64,000 nucleotides of DNA from positions 1 to 64,000 of the forward strand of contig NZ_JENB01000018.1 in assembly GCF_000708715.2 (NCBI RefSeq), in the 5' to 3' direction. Under the pieces are notes generated by a model. It ran no database searches and was not told where the DNA came from. It saw only the letters and a program-made list of their open reading frames with translations. The DNA comes from Pseudomonas putida W15Oct28 (GTDB lineage: Bacteria; Pseudomonadota; Gammaproteobacteria; Pseudomonadales; Pseudomonadaceae). Made by a program: the position numbers and the translations under genes. Positions 18,237-27,111 of the stretch are shown here, one piece after another. How positions within the stretch are numbered: the stretch's first letter is position 1; every line of letters starts with the position of its first letter.

Positions 18237-19266
18237 GAACTTGCTCTCCTTTGCCCAGCGCGGCAACGCTGTTGCCGTTCCCCTGGAAAACGCCCCGTTC
18301 GCCGGCTACTAGTAGTTGATCGGTGCCCACCACAATGGCTGAGGTCAAGGTGCCCAACCCCGGTTGCCGGGTGGTGCCGATCAAGCGGCCGTCTGCGTCC
18401 AGGCGCACCATCGAGCTGCCGCCGCCGACAATCAGTACGCCGCTGTGGTCCGGGAGCACTACATGGCCATAAAGCGGCTGGGTATTGCCGACCTTGATCG
18501 CCTGCCACTGCTCACCGAAGTTGTCGGTGACAAACACATGGCCGCGCATGCCGTAGGTCACCCAACGCTGGGCACTCAGGCGAGCCACGCCAAATAACGA
18601 GCCGTTGTAGAACGCCGGCAGCTGTTGCCAGTGCTGGCCGTTATCGGCGCTGCGCAGCACCAGCCCCTGCTCGCCCACCAGCATGCGCCGGCCATCGCTG
18701 CCGCCGTCCATTGCATTGAGATGGGCGCGGTCGACCTCCAGCGCCAGCGCGCGCCAGCTGCGTCCGGCATCGTCGGACTGATAGAACTTGCCGTAGCTGC
18801 CGAACACGACCACCTGATCGCCACCGGCTGCCCAGGCACCCAGCAACGGCTCGCCTGCATCGGGGTCGAAATGAACCTCCTGCCAGCTGCTGCCGGCGTC
18901 ATTGGAGCGCAGAATCAGGCTGTCCTGGCCAACGGCAACCAACTGCTCGGGGTTTAACGCGGTCAGCGCCGTCAGGGAAATCTGGCGTTGCGGCTCGACC
19001 GTGGCTTGTTGCCAGGTGCGGCCGCGGTCATCGCTGGTGAGGATGGTGCCGCGCTCACCCACCGCCACCTGGCGCGTGCCCAGGTTGAGCAGGCCGTTTA
19101 TCTGCATGCGTTCGGTATTCAGCGTGGTCTGGGCGATGTTCAGTGCGCCGCGTGGGGTAAATGCCAGCGCAACGATTGCGGCGACCGTGATGCACACGAA
19201 ATAGGCAATAAGCTTGGCGCATGGGCGACTGCGTGCAGCGACATCCAGGCGCTCGACAATAGACAT
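18223..19266 (-). CDS. YCF48/BNR-repeat beta-propeller protein, membrane-anchored
   Basis: A 347-residue protein with one N-terminal helix (LIAYFVCITVAAIVALAF) and then repeats containing 'SDDxGRTW', 'SNDAGSSWQ', 'SDDAGRSWR', 'SADNGQHWQ' and 'TDNFGEQWQ', typical of YCF48 propellers. It probably lies in the periplasm. Genes of this type often precede RND transporters in catabolic clusters, and here the two overlap by 14 bp. A partner or adaptor role is inferred. The start at 19266 has an AGGGTGG site; an operator is 112 bp upstream. Confidence 0.82.
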   Translation of the reverse strand: MSIVERLDVAARSRPCAKLIAYFVCITVAAIVALAFTPRGALNIAQTTLNTERMQINGLLNLGTRQVAVGERGTILTSDDRGRTWQQATVEPQRQISLTALTALNPEQLVAVGQDSLILRSNDAGSSWQEVHFDPDAGEPLLGAWAAGGDQVVVFGSYGKFYQSDDAGRSWRALALEVDRAHLNAMDGGSDGRRMLVGEQGLVLRSADNGQHWQQLPAFYNGSLFGVARLSAQRWVTYGMRGHVFVTDNFGEQWQAIKVGNTQPLYGHVVLPDHSGVLIVGGGSSMVRLDADGRLIGTTRQPGLGTLTSAIVVGTDQLLVAGERGVFQGNGNSVAALGKGEQVHEVR

Positions 19267-19378
19267 ACGGTCCACCCTCTTGTTCTTGTAGTCGTGAATC
19301 ACCGCGCCACCGAGGCGCGGTGCTTGCAACCGTTGTTGACTGAGGTGTGTAGATAGTCCGTCTGCTCGGCCTGCGGGA

Positions 19379-19396
19379 CATCGTCCAAATGGCCTA
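19379..19396 (-). promoter_or_regulatory. LuxR-type operator upstream of YCF48-RND-luxR
   Basis: CATCGTCCAAATGGCCTA: the left half is exact and the right half has GGCCTA instead of GGACTA. It lies 112 bp before the start codon, the longest distance in the set, so it is a weaker member. Confidence 0.5.
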
Positions 19397-19424
19397 CCCC
19401 GGTGCCGATCGACGAAACCGCGGG

Positions 19425-20633
19425 TCAGTCCAGCTCGAAAAGCCCCGCCGCGCCCATGCCACCCCCGATGCACATGGCCACGACCACGTAGCGCACGCCG
19501 CGACGGCGCCCCTCCAACAGACTGTGCCCAACCATGCGCGCACCCGACATGCCGAACGGGTGACCAATCGAAATGGCCCCGCCGTTGACGTTCAGGCGCT
19601 CCGGGGGGATGCCCAGGGCGTCGCGGCACTGCAGGACCTGGCAGGCAAAGGCTTCGTTGATTTCCCACAGCCCGATGTCGGCCACGCTCAAACCGAAGCG
19701 GTTGAGCAGTTTGGGCACCGCCAGCACCGGGCCGATGCCCATCTCTTCCGGCGCGCAGCCGGCCACGGCGATGCCGCGGTAAGTCCCCAGCGGCTTCAGG
19801 CCACGCCGGGCGGCCTCGGCGCGGCTCATCAGCAAGCTGGCCGAGGCGCCATCGGAGAATTGCGAGGCGTTGCCGGCGGTAATGAACTCGCCCTGCTCGA
19901 CCCATTGGCCGTTCTTCCACACGGGTTTGAGCGCTGCCAGGTCTTCGAAACGGGTCGAAGGACGGTTGCACTCGTCGCGCTCGGCCACCACCTGCTCATG
20001 GCCATCGGGCTGGCCTTCCTTGTCAAAGCGCAGCTTGCGCACTTGCAGGGGTACGATTTCTTCGTCGAACAGGCCGTCGCGCTGGGCGGCCGCCGTGCGC
20101 TGCTGGCTTTGCAGCGAGTAGTCGTCCTGGGCCGCGCGGCTGATGCCATAGCGCCGGGCAACGATCTCGGCGGTTTCGATCATCGGGATATAGGCGCTTG
20201 GCATGCACGCCAGTACCGCCTCTGACTGGTTGCGGTAGGTGTTCTTGTGCTTGTTCTGGGTCAGCGACAGCGACTCGACACCCCCGCCGATGGCAATGCT
20301 CATTTCACCGGCCAGAATGTTCTTCGCCGCCATGCCGATACTGATCAGGCCTGAGGCGCACATACGGTCCAGAGCCATGCCCGGCACGCTGTCGGGCAAA
20401 CCACCGGTGTAGGCGCACAGCCTGCCAATGTTGTAGCCCTGGGTGCCCTGCTGTACCGCCGCGCCCATGATCACGTCATCCACCGCGCCGGGCTCGATAC
20501 CGGCCCGCTCGACCACCGCGCGTACCACATGGCCGCCAAGCACCGGGGCTTCGGTGTCGTTGAAAGCGCCGCGAAAGGATTTGCTCAGCGCGGTACGGGC
20601 AGTCGCTACGATTACAACGTCTTGCTTGTCCAT
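19425..20633 (-). CDS. Acetyl-CoA acyltransferase (thiolase), steroid beta-oxidation
   Basis: A 402-residue thiolase. The nucleophilic cysteine is in [12 protein letters not shown], the catalytic histidine in [20 protein letters not shown], and the second cysteine in [18 protein letters not shown], so it should be an active degradative enzyme. It is the last gene of a unit with a MaoC hydratase and ipdF. That context suggests thiolysis of a ring-derived acyl-CoA or of the HIP side chain. The ATG at 20633 is chosen; upstream in-frame sequence is not homologous. Confidence 0.85.
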   Translation of the reverse strand: MDKQDVVIVATARTALSKSFRGAFNDTEAPVLGGHVVRAVVERAGIEPGAVDDVIMGAAVQQGTQGYNIGRLCAYTGGLPDSVPGMALDRMCASGLISIGMAAKNILAGEMSIAIGGGVESLSLTQNKHKNTYRNQSEAVLACMPSAYIPMIETAEIVARRYGISRAAQDDYSLQSQQRTAAAQRDGLFDEEIVPLQVRKLRFDKEGQPDGHEQVVAERDECNRPSTRFEDLAALKPVWKNGQWVEQGEFITAGNASQFSDGASASLLMSRAEAARRGLKPLGTYRGIAVAGCAPEEMGIGPVLAVPKLLNRFGLSVADIGLWEINEAFACQVLQCRDALGIPPERLNVNGGAISIGHPFGMSGARMVGHSLLEGRRRGVRYVVVAMCIGGGMGAAGLFELD

Positions 20634-20641
20634 GAACAGGC

Positions 20642-21112
20642 TCACTCGGTGATGGGATTGAAGGTGTAACGGCTGATGGTGTCGACCACGCAGCCAGGGC
20701 GTTCGGCGCCCTCGATCTCGACGCTGATGCGCACCACCAGCTGTACCGCGCTGCCGATCAGCTCGGCGCTGACGACCTGGCCTCGGCCACGTACCCGCGC
20801 ACCGACTTTCACCACAGAGGGGAAACGCACGCGGTCGGTGCCGTAGTTCACCCCCATGGCCATGTTGTCGATGCTCATCAGCTGCGGCATGAACAGGTTG
20901 GCCAGGGCCAGGGTCAGGTAGCCATGGGCGATGCACGCCCCGAACGGGCCATTGGCGGCGCGCTCGGGGTCGACATGTATCCACTGCTGATCGCCCGTGG
21001 CTTCGGCAAACAGGTTGACCCGTGCCTGGGTCAGCTGCAGCCAGTCGGTGACGCCCAGGTCCAGGCCCTGGGCCTTGAGCATTTGCTCGGCGCTACTGAA
21101 TCGGGTGCTCAT
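20642..21112 (-). CDS. MaoC-family (R)-enoyl-CoA hydratase
   Basis: A single hot-dog domain of 156 residues with the hydratase signature [32 protein letters not shown] (catalytic Asp and His). It would hydrate a steroid-derived enoyl-CoA. It sits 9 bp after ipdF and 8 bp before the thiolase, making a compact hydratase-dehydrogenase-thiolase unit. Confidence 0.85.
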   Translation of the reverse strand: MSTRFSSAEQMLKAQGLDLGVTDWLQLTQARVNLFAEATGDQQWIHVDPERAANGPFGACIAHGYLTLALANLFMPQLMSIDNMAMGVNYGTDRVRFPSVVKVGARVRGRGQVVSAELIGSAVQLVVRISVEIEGAERPGCVVDTISRYTFNPITE

Positions 21113-21121
21113 GGGGTGCCC

Positions 21122-21907
21122 TCAACCCTGTTGTGAACTGACCGACAGCACTTCGCCGACCATGTAGGAGGCGTAGTCGCTGGCCAGGAAGATCATGACG
21201 TTGGCGACTTCCCAGACTTCAGCGGCGCGGCCAAAGGCTTCACGGTCGGCCAGTTTGGCCAGCAGTTCTTCGCTGCTGGCCTTCTTGAGAAATTCGTGCA
21301 AGGCAATCGACGGCGACACGGCGTTGATGCGCACCCCGCTCTCGGCGGCTTCCAGCGCACTGCAGCGGGTCAGCGCCATGACCCCGGCCTTGGCGGCGGC
21401 GTAGTGCGCCTGCTCTTTCTGCGCACGCCAGCCAAGCACCGACGCGTTGTTGACGATCGCCCCGCTCCCTCGGCGTTCCATATGCGGCAGCATCGCGCGG
21501 GTCATGCGGAAGGTGCCGGTGAGGGTCACGTCGATCACCCGCAGCCACTCCTCATCGCTCATCTCGGTAACCCGCCTGGAGCCACCAAGGCCTGCGTTGT
21601 TGATCAGCACATCGACGCCGCCAAGGGTTTGTTCGGCGGCGGTGACCAGGGCTTGCACTTCGGTCTCGACGGTGACGTTGCACAGCTGGCCGTACACGGC
21701 CTGCAAGCCGGTGTCGGCCTTCAGCTGTTCAACCGCCTGCTCCAGGCGCCGGGGATGGACATCGGAAATCATCAGGGCGCGGCAGCCTTCTTCGGCGCAG
21801 CGCCGGGCCGCGGCATAGCCGATGCCAGCGCCGGCGGCGGCAGTGATGAGTACGGATTTGCCAGCCAGCAACTGGTGGCCTGGCACATAAGGAGGGGCTT
21901 GTTTCAC
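21122..21907 (-). CDS. ipdF: IpdF-like short-chain dehydrogenase (HIP pathway)
   Basis: IpdF acts in beta-oxidation of 5-hydroxy-HIP-CoA, the C/D-ring remnant of steroids. The 261-residue SDR closely follows Mycobacterium IpdF (Rv3559c): ITAAAGAGIG, SDVHPRRLEQ, INNAGLGG, then NNASVLGWRAQKEQAHYAAAKAGVMALTRCSALEA with S156, Y169 and K173, and the end MVGEVLSVSSQ. The unusual AAAGxGIG nucleotide motif is shared. An operator lies 61 bp upstream. Confidence 0.85.
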   Translation of the reverse strand: MKQAPPYVPGHQLLAGKSVLITAAAGAGIGYAAARRCAEEGCRALMISDVHPRRLEQAVEQLKADTGLQAVYGQLCNVTVETEVQALVTAAEQTLGGVDVLINNAGLGGSRRVTEMSDEEWLRVIDVTLTGTFRMTRAMLPHMERRGSGAIVNNASVLGWRAQKEQAHYAAAKAGVMALTRCSALEAAESGVRINAVSPSIALHEFLKKASSEELLAKLADREAFGRAAEVWEVANVMIFLASDYASYMVGEVLSVSSQQG

Positions 21908-21968
21908 GCGGTATACCTCTGACAGAAAACAGGTTGTCGACAGGTATAAAGGCCGCTGGGGGCAGGCA

Positions 21969-21986
21969 CATCGTCAAAACGGACGG
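21969..21986 (-). promoter_or_regulatory. LuxR-type operator upstream of ipdF
   Basis: CATCGTCAAAACGGACGG keeps CATCGTC and GGAC with the correct spacing and orientation, 61 bp before the ipdF start. It lies in the 146-bp gap after the ten-gene operon. Confidence 0.55.
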
Positions 21987-22053
21987 GGTCGGATGTCGCG
22001 AGGGAATCAGGGGCAGGCGCCGGCAACGCCGACGCCAGTGCATCAAGCCGCGC

Positions 22054-22932
22054 TTACGTGCCCCAGACCTTTTGCGCCTTGGGTGCTTCGTTGAGGATCG
22101 CATCGACCGCGGCCCCTACTTCAGCGACCTGCCAGCGCGCCCCCTTGTCGCGGGTGACGCCGGTGCGCCAGCCATCACCGAGGGAGATCCGGCCGCCCTG
22201 GCTTTCGAACAGCTGGCCGCTGACATGCCCGGAAGCCTCGCTGCCCAGCCATACCACCAAAGGCGCGACGTTCTCTGCCGCCCAGGCGTCGAAGCTGTCG
22301 TCATCGGGTTTCTTGACCATGTCCGGCATTGCGCTTTCGGTCATCGCCGTGCGCGCCGCCGGGGCCAGGGCGTTGGCGGTAACGCCATAGCGGGCCAGTT
22401 CTGCCGCCTGCACCAGGGTCAGCGAGGCGATACCGCCTTTGGCCGCCGCATAGTTGGATTGCCCGATCGAGCCCTGCAAGCCGGCGCCGGAACTGGTGTT
22501 GATAATGCGCGCCGCCACCGGCGTACCGGCCTTGGCCTGATCGCGCCAGCGCCGGCCAAGGATGTTGGCCAGGCAATAATGCCCCTTGAGGTGCACGCGC
22601 ATCACCATGTCCCAGTCCTCTTCCGACAGGCTGATGAACATGCGATCACGCAGCACCCCGGCGTTGTTGACCAGCACATGCACTTCGCCGAACGCCGCCA
22701 GTGCAGCATCGACGATGCCTTGGGCGCTGCTCAGGGTGGTGATGTCGCCGTCATTGGCGATTGCCCGGCCACCATTCGAGCAAATTTCGTCGACCACCGC
22801 CTCGGCGGCCTCGCGACGAATATCATTGACCACCACATTGGCGCCTTCAGCGGCAAATGCCAACGCATACGCGCGGCCCAGACCGCCACCGGCACCGGTG
22901 ATGATCGCGGTACGACCTGCACAGATTCCCAT
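22054..22932 (-). CDS. SDR, 3-hydroxyacyl-CoA dehydrogenase type (HSD17B4-like)
   Basis: A 292-residue SDR with TGAGGGLGRAYALAFAAEGANVVVND, VNNAGVLRD, NTSSGAGLQGSIGQSNYAAAKGG and NALAPAARTAMTE. This pattern is shared with the dehydrogenase domain of HSD17B4 and with Rv3548c of the mycobacterial cholesterol regulon. It is the last gene of the hsaC-ipdAB operon and probably oxidises a hydroxyacyl-CoA before the fadA6-type thiolase. Confidence 0.8.
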   Translation of the reverse strand: MGICAGRTAIITGAGGGLGRAYALAFAAEGANVVVNDIRREAAEAVVDEICSNGGRAIANDGDITTLSSAQGIVDAALAAFGEVHVLVNNAGVLRDRMFISLSEEDWDMVMRVHLKGHYCLANILGRRWRDQAKAGTPVAARIINTSSGAGLQGSIGQSNYAAAKGGIASLTLVQAAELARYGVTANALAPAARTAMTESAMPDMVKKPDDDSFDAWAAENVAPLVVWLGSEASGHVSGQLFESQGGRISLGDGWRTGVTRDKGARWQVAEVGAAVDAILNEAPKAQKVWGT

Positions 22933-22965
22933 AGGGTGTTTTCCTGTTGTTGAGTGTGGGCGGCT

Positions 22966-24117
22966 TCAAAGCCGTTCGATGATGCTGACGTTGGCCTGGC
23001 CGCCGCCTTCGCACATGGTTTGCAGGCCATAACGCCCGCCGCTGCGTTCAAGCGAATGCAGCAAGGTGGTCATCAAGCGCGCACCGGTAGCGCCCAGCGG
23101 GTGGCCAAGGGCGATGGCGCCGCCATTGACGTTGGTGCGAGCCGGGTCGTAGTCGAGCTCCTTGGCCCAGGCCATGACCACCGAGGCGAAGGCCTCGTTG
23201 ATTTCCACCAGGTCGATATCGGCCATGCGCAGGCCAGCCTTCTTGAGCGCCGCACGGGTGGCTGCAATCGGTGCCGTCAGGTGCCAGATCGGGTCGTCGC
23301 CGAGCACCGACAGGTGATGAATACGCGCCCTGGGGGTCAGGTTGTAGCGCTTGAGCGCAGCCTCCGAGACCACCAGTAACGCCGCCGAGGCATCGCAGGT
23401 CTGGCTCGATACGGCAGCGGTGATCGACGGGAATTCAGCGCTTACAGGCTCCAGGCTGGCCATTTTCTCCAGGCTGCTGACCCGCGGTGTTTCATCGAAG
23501 GCCAGGCCTTCGCAGGCAACGATCTCGCTGGCGAAATAGCCGGCATCTGCGGCCGCCAGGGCACGACGATGGCTTTCCAGGGCAAACACTTCCATGTCTT
23601 TCCGGCTGATCTGCCAGTGATCGGCGATGCGCTGGGCAGCGTAGAACTGATTGACCGGCTGCTGGCCAAAGCGCGCCTGCCAGCCTTTGCTGCCGGAAAA
23701 CGGGTCGCTGAAGCCCAGCGGTTGCCCGGCGAGCATCGCCGACGAGATCGGGATCTGGGTCATGGTCTGCACGCCACCCACAGCCACCACCTCCTGCATG
23801 CCGCTCATCACCGCCTGGGCGGCAAAATGCAGCGCCTGTTGCGACGACCCACACTGCCGGTCGACCGTGGTTCCCGGTACGTTCAGCGGCAAGCCGGCAG
23901 CCAGCCAGCTGGTGCGGGCAATGTCGCCTGCTTGCGAGCCGATGGCGTCGACACAGCCGAAAATCACGTCGTCATACTCGTGGGCTGGAATGGCATTGCG
24001 CTCGACCAGCGCGTTCAACACATGCGCGCCCAGGTCAATGGCATGCACATGGGCCAGGCTGCCTTTGCGTTTGCCCGTTGGGCTGCGCAAGGCATCGACG
24101 ATATACGCTTGGGGCAT
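22966..24117 (-). CDS. fadA6: FadA6-like thiolase of the HIP operon
   Basis: A 383-residue thiolase with nucleophile in [19 protein letters not shown], histidine motif [21 protein letters not shown] and C-terminal [17 protein letters not shown]. FadA6 acts in C/D-ring beta-oxidation in Mycobacterium. It lies 3 bp after the smaller acyl-CoA dehydrogenase gene. The exact acyl-CoA is not decided by sequence. Confidence 0.8.
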   Translation of the reverse strand: MPQAYIVDALRSPTGKRKGSLAHVHAIDLGAHVLNALVERNAIPAHEYDDVIFGCVDAIGSQAGDIARTSWLAAGLPLNVPGTTVDRQCGSSQQALHFAAQAVMSGMQEVVAVGGVQTMTQIPISSAMLAGQPLGFSDPFSGSKGWQARFGQQPVNQFYAAQRIADHWQISRKDMEVFALESHRRALAAADAGYFASEIVACEGLAFDETPRVSSLEKMASLEPVSAEFPSITAAVSSQTCDASAALLVVSEAALKRYNLTPRARIHHLSVLGDDPIWHLTAPIAATRAALKKAGLRMADIDLVEINEAFASVVMAWAKELDYDPARTNVNGGAIALGHPLGATGARLMTTLLHSLERSGGRYGLQTMCEGGGQANVSIIERL

Positions 24118-24120
24118 GGC

Positions 24121-25179
24121 TCAGTCCTCGAAGGTGGCGCCCGGCCCAAGCCGGGCTTCATCGCTGAGCACATAGGCGGCGACGCGGGTTTTATGGGTGG
24201 CACGGTCGCCCCAGGACGGGTCCAGCGACCACACACGCTTCATGAACATCTGCAGGTCGACTTCCCAGGTGTAACCCATCGCCCCGTGCACCTGGATACC
24301 CTGGCGCGCCGCCAGCCAGCTGGCATCGCAACAGGCCAGCCTGGCCTGCGAAACATAGACGTCGGCGCGGCAATCACCCTGGGCCAGGGCATAGGCCGCG
24401 CGGTACAACACAGGTTTGGCGAACTCGATCTTGCAGGCGACATCGGCCAGGTGATGCTTGACCGCCTGGAAGCTGCCGATCGGCTTGCCGAACTGCTTGC
24501 GCTGGGCCACGTAGTCCACCGACAGGTCAAGGATCCGCTGGGCCAGCCCGAGCAGCTGCCCGGCCACCGACAAGGCGCCGCGGTTCAGGGTCTCGGCCCA
24601 CAAGGCCCGCCCCTGTGCGCCGCCGACCAGCAGGGTGTCAGGCGTTGGCTGCCAGCTCACCAGCCCCAGGCGCCTGGAGGCATCGATACTGGCGTTGGCC
24701 TGTACGTCCACCTGCGCACGCGGCACCGCATGCACTTCATCGCCGTGGGCAAGGATCAGCCACTCGGCCAGCGGAGCATCGGGCACCAGCGGGTTGATCG
24801 GGTGGCCGATTGCCAGGCGCACGCTGCCTTCGGCGATACGCGGCAACAGGCGGGCTTTGACCGGGTTGTCGTCGGGCAGGCCATTCAGCAGCCCGGTAAC
24901 CACATACGCCGTGTCGGCCAGCGAGTCCGGGATGGCGTAGTAACCCAGCTCCTGGGTCATCAGCGTCCAGGCCACATCGTCCATGCCCAGGCCGCCGAAC
25001 TGCTCGGGGACCGACAATGCCGTCAGGCCCTGCCCGGCAATCTTGTTGCGCAAGTCTGTGGAGCGGCCTGTATCGGTTTCCCAGATCTCACGCAGCATCT
25101 CGGGCGCCGCCTCGGTCATCAGGAAACGGCTGATGGCTTCGCGAAACGTGAGCTGATCATCGGTAAAGGTAAAGTCCAT
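24121..25179 (-). CDS. Acyl-CoA dehydrogenase, small (beta-type) subunit
   Basis: A 352-residue acyl-CoA dehydrogenase of the shorter, divergent type that forms alpha2beta2 heterotetramers in steroid catabolism. The N-terminal helical domain is DFTFTDDQLTFREAISRFL, and the C-terminal part holds RKQFGKPIGSFQAVKHHLADVA and QVHGAMGYTWEVDLQMFMKRVW. The middle domain is reduced. The gene follows its larger partner by 9 bp. In the HIP operon it corresponds in role to the mycobacterial FadE32/33 genes. Confidence 0.82.
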   Translation of the reverse strand: MDFTFTDDQLTFREAISRFLMTEAAPEMLREIWETDTGRSTDLRNKIAGQGLTALSVPEQFGGLGMDDVAWTLMTQELGYYAIPDSLADTAYVVTGLLNGLPDDNPVKARLLPRIAEGSVRLAIGHPINPLVPDAPLAEWLILAHGDEVHAVPRAQVDVQANASIDASRRLGLVSWQPTPDTLLVGGAQGRALWAETLNRGALSVAGQLLGLAQRILDLSVDYVAQRKQFGKPIGSFQAVKHHLADVACKIEFAKPVLYRAAYALAQGDCRADVYVSQARLACCDASWLAARQGIQVHGAMGYTWEVDLQMFMKRVWSLDPSWGDRATHKTRVAAYVLSDEARLGPGATFED

Positions 25180-25188
25180 GGCCGGCTC

Positions 25189-26349
25189 CTATTTCGGCAG
25201 GCCGAGCATGCGCTCGGCAATGATGTTGCGCTGGATTTCGTTGGTGCCGGCGTAGATCGGCCCGGCCTGAGCGAACAGGAAGCCATCAAGCCAGGCGCCT
25301 TCGACCGCTTGCGCAGCGCTGCTCAACAGCTCGCCGCGCGCGCCAAGGATGCGCATGGCGGTTTCGTGCATCTTCAGGTCGAGCTCCGACCAGATGATCT
25401 TGTTGATGCTCGACTCGGCGCCGATCTGCGCGCCACGGCTCAAACGCCCGACAGTGTGATAGGACGACAGCGCATAGCCTTCAGCGCCCAGCCAGGCCTC
25501 GACAACCGCATCGCGGATGCTCGGGTCGCGGTCGGCGCTCTGGCGGTTGGCGTTGTACAGCTGTACCAACTTGCGCGCCGTGGCCTGGAACCGTGCCGGC
25601 GAACGCAACAGCAACCCTCGCTCAAAGCCCGCAGTGGCCATCGCCACGTGCCAGCCCTGGCCTTCGGCGCCAATGCAGTTTTCAACCGGCACGCGCACAT
25701 CGTCGAAAAACACTTCGGCGAAGGTGTTCTTGCCGTTCAGCGCCTTGATCGGCCGGATGGTCACGCCCGGGGCATCCAGCGGCACCATCACGAACGACAG
25801 GCCGTTGTGCCGGGTCGAGGCCGGGTCGCTGCGGAACAGGCCAAACAGCCAGTCGGCAAACAGTGCGCGGCTGGACCAGGTTTTCTGCCCGTTGAGCACA
25901 TAGTGATCGCCGTCGCGGATAGCCTTGCTGGTGATCGCCGCCATGTCGGAGCCGGCATTGGGCTCGGACCAGCCCTGGGCCCACATGTCGACACTGGAGG
26001 CCATGCGCGGCAGGAAGCGCTGCTTCTGCGCCTCGGTCCCGAACTCCATCAACGTCGGGCCGAGCAGCAGCTGACCGTTCTGGTTGATGCGCATCGGCGC
26101 GTCGGCGCCGTAGTACTCTTCCTCGAAAATCAGCCACTCGATCAGGTCGCAACCGCGCCCGCCGTAGGCCTTGGGCCACATGACCATCGACAGGCGTTGC
26201 TCGAACAGCTTCGCCTCCCAGGCGCGGTGCTGCTCGAACCCTTCACGGGTGTCGTAGTTGGCCAGGGGCGTAGTCGGCTGATTGGCCGCCAGCCATTCAC
26301 GCACTTCCTCGCGGAAGGCCTTTTGCTTGGGGGTATAAGCGAGTTCCAT
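25189..26349 (-). CDS. Acyl-CoA dehydrogenase, large (alpha-type) subunit, HIP pathway
   Basis: A 386-residue flavoprotein with WSEPNAGSDMAAI (FAD/substrate loop), QKTWSSRALFADWLFGLFRSD, and the C-terminal AGPIYAGTNEIQRNIIAERMLGLPK. It desaturates an acyl-CoA from the C/D rings and resembles FadE30-type enzymes. Its product starts within 9 bp of echA20 and it pairs with the next, smaller gene. Confidence 0.83.
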   Translation of the reverse strand: MELAYTPKQKAFREEVREWLAANQPTTPLANYDTREGFEQHRAWEAKLFEQRLSMVMWPKAYGGRGCDLIEWLIFEEEYYGADAPMRINQNGQLLLGPTLMEFGTEAQKQRFLPRMASSVDMWAQGWSEPNAGSDMAAITSKAIRDGDHYVLNGQKTWSSRALFADWLFGLFRSDPASTRHNGLSFVMVPLDAPGVTIRPIKALNGKNTFAEVFFDDVRVPVENCIGAEGQGWHVAMATAGFERGLLLRSPARFQATARKLVQLYNANRQSADRDPSIRDAVVEAWLGAEGYALSSYHTVGRLSRGAQIGAESSINKIIWSELDLKMHETAMRILGARGELLSSAAQAVEGAWLDGFLFAQAGPIYAGTNEIQRNIIAERMLGLPK

Positions 26350-26358
26350 GGCACCCTC

Positions 26359-27111
26359 TCAGAACTTGGCGTCGCGTTTTTCGACGAAGGCGCGGCGGGT
26401 TTGCGCAGAATCCGGACTGGTGTAGGCCTGCAGGGTGAGGCCCTGCTCCCAGCGGTATTTGTCTTCCAGGTTGCCGTCCTCGATGCCGTTGAGGGCTTCC
26501 TTGGCGATACGGATCATCACCGGGCTCTTGGCAGCGATTTTGCCGGCAATCTCCAGCGCGGTTTCGCGCAGCTGCTCTTTGGGCACCACGCGCTCGATGA
26601 AGCCGTACTGCGCGGCCTCGGCGGCGCCGATCTTGTCGCCGGTGAAGAACAGATAGCGAACCTTCTGCACCGGGAACAAACGCTGCAGGTGTGCACCGCC
26701 GCCCATGGCCCCACGGTCGACCTCTGGCAAGGCAAAGGTGGCGCACTCGGAGGCCACGACAATGTCGGCAGCGCCGGTAATGCCGACACCGCCACCAAGG
26801 ACGAAGCCGTGCACGGCGACGATGACCGGCACCGGGTTGCGATGCACCGCCTTGAACGCCGCATAGTTGCCGGCGTTGACCGCGACGATGCGTTCGGGGT
26901 GGGCGTCCAGTTCCTTGATGTCGACACCGGCGCAGAAACCGCGCCCTTCGGCACGGATGACGATCACCCGGACGTCAGGGTTGGCGCCCAGTGCTTCGAC
27001 CTGATGGGCCAGGTCCATCCATTCCTGGCTGCCCAGGGCATTGACCGGCGGTTTGGCCAGCACCAGCTCGGCGATGCCCGCCTCGATCTGTGTGGTAAAT
27101 GCTTGACTCAT
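26359..27111 (-). CDS. echA20: EchA20-like crotonase, ring-D hydrolase of the HIP pathway
   Basis: In Mycobacterium, EchA20 hydrolytically opens ring D of HIEC-CoA to give COCHEA-CoA. The 250-residue crotonase follows it closely: KPPVNALGSQEWMDLAHQV, RAEGRGFCAGVDIKEL, GFVLGGGVGITGAADIVVAS, FALPEVDRGAMGGGAHLQRL and the end RRAFVEKRDAKF. The start at 27111 overlaps the ipdC stop (ATGA) and has a GGAGAAC site, so translation is coupled. Confidence 0.85.
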   Translation of the reverse strand: MSQAFTTQIEAGIAELVLAKPPVNALGSQEWMDLAHQVEALGANPDVRVIVIRAEGRGFCAGVDIKELDAHPERIVAVNAGNYAAFKAVHRNPVPVIVAVHGFVLGGGVGITGAADIVVASECATFALPEVDRGAMGGGAHLQRLFPVQKVRYLFFTGDKIGAAEAAQYGFIERVVPKEQLRETALEIAGKIAAKSPVMIRIAKEALNGIEDGNLEDKYRWEQGLTLQAYTSPDSAQTRRAFVEKRDAKF

